From Paracamarosporium sp. OC-R06-R3 (taxonomy: Eukaryota > Ascomycota > Dothideomycetes > Pleosporales > Didymosphaeriaceae): 64,000 nucleotides of DNA. Shown piece after piece: positions 34,725 through 45,171 of the stretch. The stretch is taken from assembly GCA_019828545.1 (NCBI GenBank), contig JACVRA010000113.1, positions 62,001 through 126,000 of the forward strand, written 5' to 3'. The notes beneath the pieces were generated by a model. It had not been told where the DNA came from. It was given only the letters and a program-made list of their open reading frames with translations, and made no database searches. The position numbers and the translations under genes are program-made. The stretch's first letter is position 1, and every line of letters begins with the position of its first letter.

Positions 34725-36429
34725 ATGGCACCTCACGCAACTACCCCTCCGCCCATGCCACACAGCACGCCTGTGCATCCAATTGCTGTGTTCGCTTCTT
34801 CAAGAGCAGTAGTTGCCGGTAGGTTGACGGAAGCTACCCTTGTGGTCTCCACTGTTACCGGCAAGATTACGTCTATCTTCCACTCCGTTCTTCCACCTAC
34901 CGACTGTAAGTAGCTCTAACAATGACAGCTTGCTACTCATGAAGGCATTCGCTAACCACGTGCAAACATTCAGTCCCTGAGGGAACTTCCTATACTGATT
35001 ATTCACCGCACATTCTCCTTCCCGGCTTAGTAGATGCCCATGTACATCTCAATGAACCCGGTCGAACAGAATGGGAAGGCTTCTGGACTGGAACTCGTGC
35101 CGCCGCTTTCGGAGGTGTAACGACTGTTGTTGACATGCCACTCAATGCCATTCCGCCTACGACTACAGTTGAGAACTTGAAGATCAAGGTTGACGCTGCT
35201 AAGGGCAAGTGTTGGGTTGACGTCGGCTTCTATGGTGGTGTAGTGCCTGGCAACGCTAACGAGCTAAAGGCTCTAGTGAGAGAAGGTGTCAGAGGGTTCA
35301 AGGGCTTCCTAATCGACAGTGGTGTACGTTTCATGACCCGCTATGATGAGTGAGACTAATGCATTCGTAGGTCGACGAGTTTCCTGCCGTCAAACCTGCC
35401 GACATCGAGCTTGCGCTCAATGAACTCAAAGACTCCGCCACAACACTTATGTTCCATGCCGAGATGATTCCTCCCATCGCCGACTCGGTAGGCGACGATG
35501 TTCAACGCGCCCATCCACCTCTTGCCCCAACTGGTCCACTCACCCACTATTCCACTTTCCTCGACTCCCGTCCCCCCTCGTTTGAAACCTACGCCATTGC
35601 CGAGATCCTATCCCTCGCCCATATAGCCCCAGAACTCCAGCTTCATATCGTGCATTTGTCTGCCATTGAAGCCATTCCCATGCTCCGGGAAGCCCGCGAA
35701 AAAGGCATCAAGATCACCGCAGAGACCTGCTTCCACTATCTGACCCTCGCAGCCGAAAATATACAAGCCGGCGACACGCGCCACAAGTGCTGTCCGCCCA
35801 TCCGCGAGCAATCCAACCAAGACGGGCTCTGGGACGAGCTTACACGGGACCTCGACGGCGGCGTGATCCAAACCGTGGTTTCCGACCACTCACCTTGTAC
35901 ACCCAACATCAAGCTTCTTCCAGCCCATCTCGCGCCCAAGAAAGAAAGCAAGCACAAACCTGGCCATGACAAAGACTGCGGTAGCTGCGAATCGTCAGAA
36001 GGTGAAGAAGAGCTCGCCGAAGAAAAAGGTGACTTTTTCAGCGCCTGGGGCGGTATCTCCTCCGTTGGTCTTGGCCTGCCCATTCTGTGGACGGAGGGTA
36101 CGAGACGCGATGCCAACTTCAGCGTGGAGGAGATTGTGCGATGGTGCTGCAAGAATACGGCTAAGCAGATTGGACTGGAACACAGCAAGGGCGACCTGAG
36201 TGTAGGCTTCGACGCTGATATCGTAGTGTTTGATGATACAGCGGAATTCTGTGTCGAGCCGAGTACAATGTTGTTCCGAAACAAGGTCTCGCCATACCAG
36301 GACAAGACGTTGAAGGGTGTGGTACGCGAGACTTGGTTGCGAGGCGAGCGCATCTTCACCAGGGAGGAGGGGTTCCTAGAAAAAGTAGGTCCCAAGGGAA
36401 AGTTGCTACTAGAGCCAAGGAAGTTATAA
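34725..36429 (+). CDS. DAL1: Allantoinase, three exons
   Basis: Hydrolyses allantoin to allantoate in purine-nitrogen breakdown; amidohydrolase with a binuclear metal site. Exons 34725-34905, 34974-35323, 35371-36429, giving 529 residues. Seen: [19 protein letters not shown] with metal His 83 and 85; the Lys expected to be carboxylated in R-G-F-K-G-F-L; later metal ligands in M-F-H-A-E-M and L-H-I-V-H-L-S-A; and the Asp in V-S-D-H-S-P-C. An insert of about 30 charged residues (about 367-396, Lys/His-rich then Glu-rich, with C-G-S-C) interrupts the fold before F-F-S-A-W-G-G-I; it lies in a surface loop. The cluster of GATA sites upstream suggests induction when preferred nitrogen is scarce. 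Confidence 0.95.
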
Positions 36430-38809
36430 ATCTAAGTACAGCATAACTAAGAAAGACGCATCGGGAAGGGATTTAGAACTTCGAATGGCTGGGTTTTTAC
36501 AGCCTGCACAGCGGCTACGATGGTTTCTCCTCGCTTGTGCGTTTCAGCCTGCATTATATCATGATAACATTTAGTGCATTTGCATTTTGGTGTTTTGGAG
36601 TTGCTGCTGCATTCATATGGTAATTACGATAACTGATGGCCGGCATTACGACTACAATACAAGAAACTTTTGAATATCTCGGAAAGACCCTTTAATCTTT
36701 TTGTGCGGTACGGGCTAAACAGTGGATGTGAATACAGTAGGCGACTTATACGCTAGTAGATCCATACTGGCGGTAGACATCCGAGCACAACATGTATATA
36801 TTAACTGAATACCGCCGATATAGCAAACGTTCAACTGATCAGCACTCGATTTTGACTTGACGATTAATGTCGTTTACATGAAGCCGTTCCCTTTTGCGCA
36901 TGTAAAGGAAGCATGGCTTGGGACATATCGCACTTAATCTTGTTTCATCGTTTTCAATCTACTCATTTACTATTGCACTATGTAGCAAACACTCCAGATC
37001 CTACTGTTACGGTCTTCCGTTCTGTTACACTTAGAGGCTATACTTGCTTATCTGTGGCAGTACAGCAATTCCACGGCACTAACGTGTAAGACAATACGGG
37101 AGACGAGTACACACATTTCGATAAGCTTGGGTGGGTTTTTGTCGTATGATTCTTACAATACACTTCAGGTCAGCTTAGAATATCATTGTCAATTGCAAGA
37201 TGAAGCTAGAAGCTGGCTCATCTCCTACCATGGAGGTTTTATATGCGCTGCAACGACGCCGATGGTAGATAGCGTCGGTTTCAAGGAATCACCTCATGGG
37301 ATGGTGCACACATTCAGCTTTTGTGGGGCTCTTTCAAGGGCCATCCATTCCATTATCCCTGCGCCCCCATAACGGGTATCTCGAAAGCCTTCGGGATTAC
37401 TTGATTAAGCCAAGTACTATGGCATTCACCACTATAGCTAGCTCAAGCGAGTATTTAGAGTCATTGCTTTATTATATCATGCAATATCTTTATCCAATGA
37501 CTAAATCTAATGCTTCGCCACAAACTGCCCTTTTATCCCCGTCATCAATATTTACTTTTTTTGGGAAAGCCTAACTTCATTTCTGGGCCCTTCTAATTCA
37601 CACTCGCCTATATGACCTTAAATCACGCTGGTTACCACATTGGTTCCCGTATACCCAGGGGTCACAATTTAATTAATTGCCTCATCATTGGGAACGGGCT
37701 TGGTTCTTGAACCGACCTCAAGCCTCCCAACGATCACGAAAGAAGTACTCTAGGTTTCCTAAGCAATAGAATTCATGATTTCGGGCATTATAATATACCT
37801 AGGACCCATTACTGCAGGCTTAACATTGTTACTTCTTACAAGACGGACACCTACATTAGTTGACTAGAGTGGTGCACCGCCACCGTACAAACCGGAAATT
37901 ACGTTAGAATTGAGGCTGGGCGAATAGCGCCATTCACCAAATAATCACTCTGGAAATGACAAGAACGTAGAACGAGTGAGCAGAGTGATTAGAGGAGGCC
38001 TTGTACCAGTTAGACTCACAGAGCTCGACGGTACGTCAACGCAACACTCCACCATGGATCATAGAAGTAGGTAAGATAAGATCTTGTAATTACATGCAAG
38101 ATTATACACCATGCTCAGAAGACACATAACCGTATCAACATTGTTTGGTCGAAGATCCTAGCTCTTGGCTCGATGCACTTATTGAAATCTTTTTGTATAA
38201 CCTATGCATTAGGAGGACGATAAGGGACGAATGTTTTGCAGCGCTAATGGCTGAATAACTGGGGATAGTTCCTGGTTGAGTTGCAAGGCCAATCAGATGT
38301 GTCGTAGCTACATAGCCCCATTCGTATTATGATTCGTGTTGATGACGTGAAGCGACGAGCTCAAATCACGGAAAAGAAAGTGCACAGCCTAGCTCTTGCC
38401 TCTAGTTATTTTTGTATTCTTAGCCCACGTACTCTTACTCAATATTGTTAATAGCCCGCATACTGATCGCGGACCCCACGTTACCGAGTAGAAAGTGCAA
38501 CATTCCATTTGGCGATGTTGTCAGCTGGATTCTCAACAGTGTCATTCCATGTTTGGCACAACTCACACGGGTGGGTAGAAAGACGCCACAATCCACTCGT
38601 ACAACTACACTAGACCCGTATCAATGTGATGCAACGCACGGGTCCCAGCACGCGACACACACAGCCAACCACGCTCTGTTAGCATCTTACCACAAAGTTG
38701 TGTGTAGCCTGCCGTGGCTAACGCCTCCAAACACAGCCCCAGCTCGCGCGTCGACCCAACTTTCTGACGTCCCTGCCCCACAAACTTCATCGCTTTCTCT
38801 TCATTCACT
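36430..38809. other. AT-rich intergenic region
   Basis: 2.4 kb without a supported gene. It is visibly AT-rich, with only short, uncharacteristic frames (for example 37127-37574). I see no terminal repeats, transposase-like frame or RNA gene. The last 350 bases, C-rich and turning to CT-rich near 38790, look like the promoter and leader of the next gene. Confidence 0.4.
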
Positions 38810-39227
38810 ATGAGCGCTGATTCTGCTCCATGGTCACCATCTACGTTCCCCGATGTGTATGCCGTTGGCATAGCCGTCGGTAGCGCAGGTCTTATGTTAG
38901 GCATGTATGCGCTACTGTTTTTCCTGTACAGGCGTGGACGAAAAGCGCGCAAGGTATGCTCGATCAACGTCTCAGCTCAGAATACATATCAAGTTACTGA
39001 ATAGCACAGACCTTCGAAGTGAAAAGAAAGATCTCTGCCCCGCTTTCCGCACGCCGGAGGACCGATGGCTACGAGCTAGAGGAAGGTGAGTGAGGATGAC
39101 AAGGGACAGGTTTGGTGGGCAATTTGCTAATTGATGCATAACTCCAGGGATTGGAAAGAGAGATAGATTCGATAATCGTGGTGTACGGGGTGAGACGTGG
39201 AATGATGTTCCGGAGTTGAGAGATTAA
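38810..39227 (+). CDS. Small single-pass membrane protein, 99 residues, three exons
   Basis: Function unknown. Exons 38810-38953, 39010-39085, 39148-39227 join in frame to 99 residues plus stop; donors GTATGC and GTGAGT and acceptors CACAG and TCCAG are good. A short polar N-terminus with W-S-P-S-T-F-P-D precedes one membrane segment (about residues 17-41, A-V-G-I-A-V-G-S-A-G ... L-L-F-F-L-Y), a basic stop (R-R-G-R-K-A-R-K), then a charged tail with R-R-R-T-D-G-Y-E-L-E-E and a terminal W-N-D-V-P-E-L-R-D. The tail motif and clean splicing make it look conserved. Likely topology: N-terminus outside, tail in the cytosol. Confidence 0.75.
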
Positions 39228-41369
39228 GTCAGGTAGACTAAATGATCATCGGGGCTGCAGGAATAGCTTAATATGAAGAATATGTTATATTAGGTATTAA
39301 TAGTGTCTTCATCATACAAGTCTCAGAATAAATTAACACCTACTGATGGATAAGCGCGGAGAATGGATCCAATGTCTTGGTGGACCGACTTTAAACCATG
39401 ACCGGGTTGGTTCATCCAATATACTGTATTTTTATTTTCTGAATTGGCAAATATATCGAGCCCAGGTTTGGACAATTAGACCGCTGCTCAACGCCAAGGA
39501 GAAAAGTTTTTCCATCGTAGAACGGAGAAGAACCAAATTCATGACGTTTCGTGAAGACTATCCATTGCGATGCCTGTTGTTTTCAAACCTGTTACTAAGC
39601 GTCCCCTTCTGAGATGTTCTAAGTTCGGCCTGGATTTTGGAAGGAATGTATACCAGCTCATGCGCATGTTCTGTCCATCATCCTTGCGTCCTGTGTTTCC
39701 GTAAAGCCAATTCATCTTGTCGTAGTAGTTCAGAAGCCTGCACTGATTCTTCCACAGGCGCTCCTGCACACGAGCACAGGCACAATATTTGGGTGACTCT
39801 ACACTGATCACAAGACCAGCCATTGTGGAAGCATGCATATACTCTGAGTATGAGAGCATATTCAGGAACATACTGTTCAATCTTTTTAAGGCGGGGCTAC
39901 GTTGTCCCGATCTATCTACTCAACTCCACTGACTATACAGTCGTTAGGTAATGCCTGTGAAACTAAGCGACAACCAACGATTACGAAGAGAGAACACGTT
40001 CTCATTGTGCGTCACAAGCACGTCAGAAAATGTCAGATGGCACACCGTCGGGTTTTACCGCAGAGGAGACAGGGGGGCTGCAGAGCGAAGCAGGGAACAA
40101 AATTATGATGCTATCCCGTTCCATGGAACACGGGCTGAGCGAATAGTAAATGAAAACTTGAATTGGACTACCCGATAGAATTAGTACTGCTGCCTTCTGA
40201 CTAACTCTCTGGGGTAGTCAGTAGGTGCTCTTCGCAGGGCTTGACCAACAGACCAGGTCTGCAGGGCCGTTAGACTACCACGCCAACGGCGCCCCACCGG
40301 CCCACTTCACGCACATGCCCACTGCTAATCCAATTCGATGCAGGTACGCGAAAATCACGTGCAATTAGCCCCCATATCTCACGTGAAGGGGCGTCCAAAA
40401 TTGGAACTGTACGAAGCTATGGCCGCTGCCATGGGTCCGGGATGTTACGGCCGCTTGAACGTCTCGAATCCTTCGTCATGGTAGACAGTAGATACTTGTT
40501 CACGGTTACTGGTACGCTTACAATGCTGCATGCGCCACACAAGTGTCTGAGTCTTACATACATAAGAAGCGTCTACCACGTCCAGTGCTCTGCACTTTCT
40601 TCGCCTCCAAAATTCTCTTTTGTTTGCGTCTTCAGTCTGATAAGAAGAGGGACCCCAACGCACAGACGCAATACCTAACCTGGCTACCAAGCGCGCCTAC
40701 GTCCGTAACTCGTCTAAGACACACTATATCCGATATGCTCGCATAGTCGCTATTGTTAGCGTACGCTCGAGCCCTAGCAACTGCGGTCCGTCCATGCTAG
40801 GACGAACACAGATGACGCCAGAATGGCGCTCGAGACTCGGCGGCACAGTGAATCATTTACGCTAAAGCAGAGATAGTATGCGCTGGCTCTACGCTAGAGC
40901 CGAGGCTGTACCAGCGTGGTGTATGAGGGAAGCACCGAAGATTCGAAGGATTTAGACTACGGGAGGAGATGTGGTCCGAGCCTTTATACGGGGTGTACAT
41001 GGCCGTGGTGTAGGGTTGATTAATTGACAAAATTACCGTTGTAGGTAGCCCGGTTGCCTTCGCATGTGGGTTTATATATGTGACGGACACATAGAGCGAG
41101 GCTGGGTATATCTCTTGGTCGTTGTTGTCTTGTGTGAATAGCTAAGCTCCTAAGGTCGTATGCATTAATGTCCAATTCGCATTCGATTACATCCGTTCGC
41201 ATTCGTTAACGCCATTGCCCTCGACTTCTGTTGTGCCTCGAGCATTCCACACGGTACATATTAGACGTTAGACCATTGTGGTGTTTCCTCTGCATACCGC
41301 AAGATATATCTCTTTCTTCGTCAAGGAGATGATCATGGAGAAGCCTGACCCTGTGCTTCCAGAGCGCTT
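39228..41369. other. Intergenic region with no supported gene
   Basis: Two kb of short frames only. A minus-strand segment at about 40225-40300 resembles the 5' half of a tRNA gene (A-box-like TGGCGTGGTAGTC) but has no matching acceptor stem or good B box. The inverted repeat CAGACC-A-GGTCTG lies at about 40250-40262. Confidence 0.4.
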
Positions 41370-42407
41370 ATGGAATGCACTCTCAAAATTAAGCCGTTAG
41401 TAACTTCAAAGCCCGACGTCTCATATAATCTACATGAGCGATTACTAACTTTAACTTTAGACATAGTCTCCCGCGAAGACACCGAACCACCATTATACCA
41501 CCAGCGTCAACATAGATTGCCTCACAGCGCCATCGACCTGAACCTTGACAGTCCGATCCATACTCAGAACCAGACGCCGAGCACACCGGCGTTCCTACTC
41601 CTCCACGGCGCCTGGCACCTCCCTACCTGCTGGTCTCGCCTCATTCCACAACTCAATGCCCGAGGCTACCCAACACTTGCACCACATCTCCCGTCCAGCG
41701 GCGCCAATCCACCCTTGCACAGTTGGGATCCCGACATCGAAGTGATACGCGGAAATGTAATGCGCTTGGCAAGAGACGAGGGGAGAGACGTTGTAGTGGT
41801 GATGCACTCGCACTCCGGGCTGGCAGGCACCCAAAGCCTGCAGGGTTTGGACAAGAAGAGCTGTAGTGAGAGAGGTTGGAGAGGTGGTGTTGTGAGACTG
41901 ATATACATTTGTGCATTTATGTTTGCTGAAGGGTGGACGCAAATCCCACCTGGGACAGGGGATGGATTGGTGAGTACAAGCTCAAGTCCCCACTGCACGT
42001 CTACTGACCTCATTTCCATGACTAAGGACCCGAACATAACTGTCGACCTCGCTCGGGGAATATACTACGTACATCCCTCGCACGTAAAGTCCATGATGTA
42101 CCAAGATGTCCCTGATGCCGAGGTTGCCTCCATTGCCCAAAACCTCGTCCCACAGAGCCTGGCGGGTAACTGGTGCACGAGTACGTTCGCGGCGTGGCGC
42201 TGGATACCAAGCACGTATGTCATCACGCTAGGAGATCAAAAGGCTACTATAGCGGCAGAGGAGTGGATTGCGAAAAGTGCGATCGAGAGTCAGCGGTGTA
42301 TGGTTGACCGAGTGGTAAGAAGAGAGGTGGGACACAGTCCGTTTTGGAGCCAACCAGAGTGGTGTGCCGAATTGCTGGTAGAGGAGGCGGTGAGAAGTAT
42401 GAGATGA
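41370..42407 (+). CDS. Alpha/beta hydrolase (AB hydrolase 6 type)
   Basis: Probable esterase or lactonase-like enzyme; substrate unknown. One open frame of 345 residues. Seen: oxyanion-hole H-G-A-W-H-L-P-T-C-W (from about 79), nucleophile elbow V-M-H-S-H-S-G with Ser147 (a variant of G-H-S-x-G-G, the first Gly replaced by Met), and catalytic His322 in V-G-H-S-P-F-W-S-Q-P-E, as in the hydroxynitrile-lyase/methylesterase-like group. The catalytic Asp should lie near T-L-G-D-Q-K. The first about 65 residues have no fold resemblance, so the real start may be later or a short 5' exon may exist. No signal peptide; probably cytosolic. Confidence 0.75.
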   Translation: MECTLKIKPLVTSKPDVSYNLHERLLTLTLDIVSREDTEPPLYHQRQHRLPHSAIDLNLDSPIHTQNQTPSTPAFLLLHGAWHLPTCWSRLIPQLNARGYPTLAPHLPSSGANPPLHSWDPDIEVIRGNVMRLARDEGRDVVVVMHSHSGLAGTQSLQGLDKKSCSERGWRGGVVRLIYICAFMFAEGWTQIPPGTGDGLVSTSSSPHCTSTDLISMTKDPNITVDLARGIYYVHPSHVKSMMYQDVPDAEVASIAQNLVPQSLAGNWCTSTFAAWRWIPSTYVITLGDQKATIAAEEWIAKSAIESQRCMVDRVVRREVGHSPFWSQPEWCAELLVEEAVRSMR

Positions 42408-43228
42408 CAGAAAAGAATAGCGGTAAAGAGAAGACGTGCACTTGATGAGAATTTTCTTTCAGATGATAAGAACGGGATCACTTTACTTGTATCTATAAAC
42501 TTAGACATCATCCAGACTTGTTACAGTAGACACAAGATTATGTCTGTATGAGTGGCTTCTTGATTTCAGTCATGGACAGTGATGTCTGCATGCATGAGAA
42601 GCTGATGTTTCCCGGTTTCAAGGCCTGCATGGCACAGCAATGGGTCGACAACTACGTAATTCACAAAGATCACAGCATGTGGTTGTTCGGTATCCACGGA
42701 TCATTTGGGCCATAGATCATCACAACTTACTTGGTAGGCATACGATGTAGTCGGACACGGCTGGGCTCATCGCGAAGGACAAATGTCGCGGTAAGTAGGG
42801 CTGTGAGGGAGATCTATACAATCGAAAAAGCGCTCCTCCCGAACCCTGTCCCAACTGACGATAAAGAGTGGTTGGGCTGGCGAAGATATTTGCATTAATA
42901 TGTGTATTGATACTATGAGCGGTAGAGTAAACTTACAGTCACTGAATCAAAAGCAAATTCCCCCTTCCGCTTGTGTATACATCCAAGAGCATCATGAAGA
43001 AAGGATGCACTGTGGTATGAGCTAGGCCAAGCTTTGCAAATAAGCTCTCTGCTCTCGAGCTCATGCAGTGTTTATTAGCTTTGGGTGGCTCTCGTCAGGC
43101 TGTCATGGTCCTTGAACCGTTTTAGGGGTATCCTAAGAGTGTGCCTTGCATGTGCTCTACCACTACCCATGGCGTGTGGGTTGGAGCCGATGCGTGTGAC
43201 GTTGTAATTAGGGCATCCACACCTCCGT
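42408..43228. other. Convergent intergenic region
   Basis: Between the ends of the hydrolase (+) and PRP3 (-). No gene, RNA or repeat seen. Confidence 0.45.
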
Positions 43229-44779
43229 TTACTCAGGGCCCTTGGCAAGCGCTAATGCCCACATACTATCGATCTTGCTCCTCGCGAGTACCTGTCTGGC
43301 TTCGCCATCTGTCTCGCACATCTTCGAACCCCACTTGCGGAACCCGTGTTGTTTGAGTTCGCCTTCAAAGACAAGGATACACCTATTGTGGGAGTGGTCC
43401 TTTAGGTCGCCGTTCTCATCCATAGACCGCATCCATTTGGGTTCCAATGCCTGCTTTTCCGCCTGGATTTCGGTAGGCCGAGCATTCTCATCCCACTTGA
43501 CGCGATTCAACATGAGCTTCTTGTATTTGTTGACCGAATAAATACCGCCTTCAACGATAACGAGACACATTTTGGGGTTGAATATGGTGATGCCGGTAAG
43601 AGCCAGCTGCTTCGCATTTTGGTCAATCTGATAGCGGTGCTTTCCATAAGCCAGAGTGTCGATCTTGAACACACACATATAGAGACCTTTTTGAGCGTCC
43701 TTTTGCTGATTAGCCTCGAGCTTGGCATGTCGTTGTTCCTTGGTAAGCTTTCGCTCCTCATTTGACTTCACGTGGTCGTCATGACGTTGCGCAATCTGCG
43801 ATTCTACCAACATTTCCACAGCGGTCGGATCAGCAATTGCTTGCTCTCCCATAACTCGCATCATATTTCCGCGCTTCACTTTCGGAGGTGGTGGGGGTTC
43901 CAAGCCGAGACGAATCTTAGCCTGATGCTCTTTGAGGTCTTCAGCACGGCGCATCCTCCGGAGTTTGGCTTGCTCTTTTGGAGTAAGGTACATGGGCTTC
44001 GTCTCGATGAGCCGCTTGTCTTGCGGAGCCTTGACCAAGGCGGGATGCTGCACGTAAATGGTTATGACGGAATCATCACCCTCTATCTTGACCTTGGAGT
44101 CATTGTCTAGACAATCATATGTCTTCTCGTCAAGTAGGCCTTCGTCCCACCACTCGACATCGGGCGGCGGCTGCACCAAGAAACCACGCTCGCTGTTTTC
44201 GTCCAAACCTGCCCGGCGCGCTTGCAAAGCAAGAGCCTTCTTGATTTCTTCTAGCCGATTTTGCGCACGTAGCTTGGAGGCCTGCTCGAGGTATTTGCCC
44301 CGCGAGTTGAATAGGAGACTGCGTGAGACCCTGGTTTTGGCGCCAGGAACAGGCTTCGGATCGAAATAAGGGTTCTTCTTCTCTTCGACAGCCGGCTGCG
44401 CGGCGGGTTTAGGCTTGGCGAGCTCCGGTCGATGGGTGTCCGATGTTGCAGTGAGATGCGGTCTGTCCGCGGAGGCAGCGGTGCTGGCCTCGATCTTGGA
44501 ATCAATCTTCTTACTTGCACGCAGAGCCGCTGTCCGCGCCTTTATAGCCTCCAACCTAGACATGGTGCTCGACTCTATAGATGCCGGGGCAGGAGCTGGG
44601 GCAGGCGGTGGTGTCGGAGATGCGCCATTGCTTTGCGGCTTCCTCGCAGCGAGCCTCGCCCTGATTTCGGCAGCTTTGGCGGCGGCAGCAGCTTTTGCAG
44701 CAGCTACCGGGTCACCAGACGGCTTTGCGCGCTTCACAGCATCGCCGTGATCGCCTGGATGTGCTCGTTTCTCAGGCAT
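43229..44779 (-). CDS. PRP3: U4/U6 snRNP protein PRP3
   Basis: Spliceosomal protein that binds the U4/U6 duplex and holds the tri-snRNP together. One exon, 516 residues from the ATG at 44779 (M-P-E-K-R-A-H-P-G); the frame is open 61 codons upstream with a further Met, but that part is low in complexity and unlike the family. Seen: an Ala/Pro-rich N-terminus; an E-A-I-K-A-R helical segment; the PRP3 domain from about residue 200, with N-P-Y-F-D-P, V-E-W-W-D-E, Y-L-T-P-K-E-Q-A-K-L-R-R and K-R-G-N-M-M-R-V-M-G; and the C-terminal DUF1115 domain with R-V-K-W-D-E and H-G-F-R-K-W. Diverges from RPA190 with 392 bases between starts. Confidence 0.95.
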   Translation of the reverse strand: MPEKRAHPGDHGDAVKRAKPSGDPVAAAKAAAAAKAAEIRARLAARKPQSNGASPTPPPAPAPAPASIESSTMSRLEAIKARTAALRASKKIDSKIEASTAASADRPHLTATSDTHRPELAKPKPAAQPAVEEKKNPYFDPKPVPGAKTRVSRSLLFNSRGKYLEQASKLRAQNRLEEIKKALALQARRAGLDENSERGFLVQPPPDVEWWDEGLLDEKTYDCLDNDSKVKIEGDDSVITIYVQHPALVKAPQDKRLIETKPMYLTPKEQAKLRRMRRAEDLKEHQAKIRLGLEPPPPPKVKRGNMMRVMGEQAIADPTAVEMLVESQIAQRHDDHVKSNEERKLTKEQRHAKLEANQQKDAQKGLYMCVFKIDTLAYGKHRYQIDQNAKQLALTGITIFNPKMCLVIVEGGIYSVNKYKKLMLNRVKWDENARPTEIQAEKQALEPKWMRSMDENGDLKDHSHNRCILVFEGELKQHGFRKWGSKMCETDGEARQVLARSKIDSMWALALAKGPE

Positions 44780-45171
44780 CGTGGGGCTGGAGTGGGAGGG
44801 CGGTTGCGGAAGTCGCGTGGCTGCCGAGGAAGGGGCGACGGCACGATAGGTTGGGGGCTTGTTTGGAAGCCCTCCGCCACGCGCAGGAGCTGCGCCGTAG
44901 ATGCGGACAAGAGATTTGCTGGATGTTGGCGGTGTGTTGGCGGGTGTGAGACGAGGATGCACTGGGTGAATTGCTCAAAAACATGACGCGAGTCGAGCGC
45001 GGAAGCCTGGCGCACTTCCGGCTTGGCGCGTCGGCGAAACCTCGGCCAGACTTTTGGAGATTCGAAAAATTGTCCCCGCTGCCTGCGAGCTCCATTCCGT
45101 CGTTGATCGCATTGCGCTGATAACGTTTGCCAGACACGGGACGCGGGTGCAGCGCGCGCCAAACCGTCACC
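44780..45171. promoter_or_regulatory. Divergent promoter, PRP3 / RPA190
   Basis: 392 bases between start codons of two RNA-synthesis/processing genes. No gene of its own; minus-strand frames are upstream extensions of PRP3. Confidence 0.5.

Noticed and set aside
40225..40300. Possible tRNA gene on the minus strand with an A-box-like sequence
   Set aside because: No 3' strand complements the putative acceptor stem, the B box is imperfect (GGTCAAGCCC) and no 7-base anticodon loop forms. At most a decayed tRNA relic; tRNAscan-SE would decide.
44782..44962. Upstream extension of the PRP3 frame by 61 codons
   Set aside because: Pro/Ser/Arg-rich and unlike PRP3; the Met at 44779 has the usual family start. 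It cannot be excluded without transcript data.
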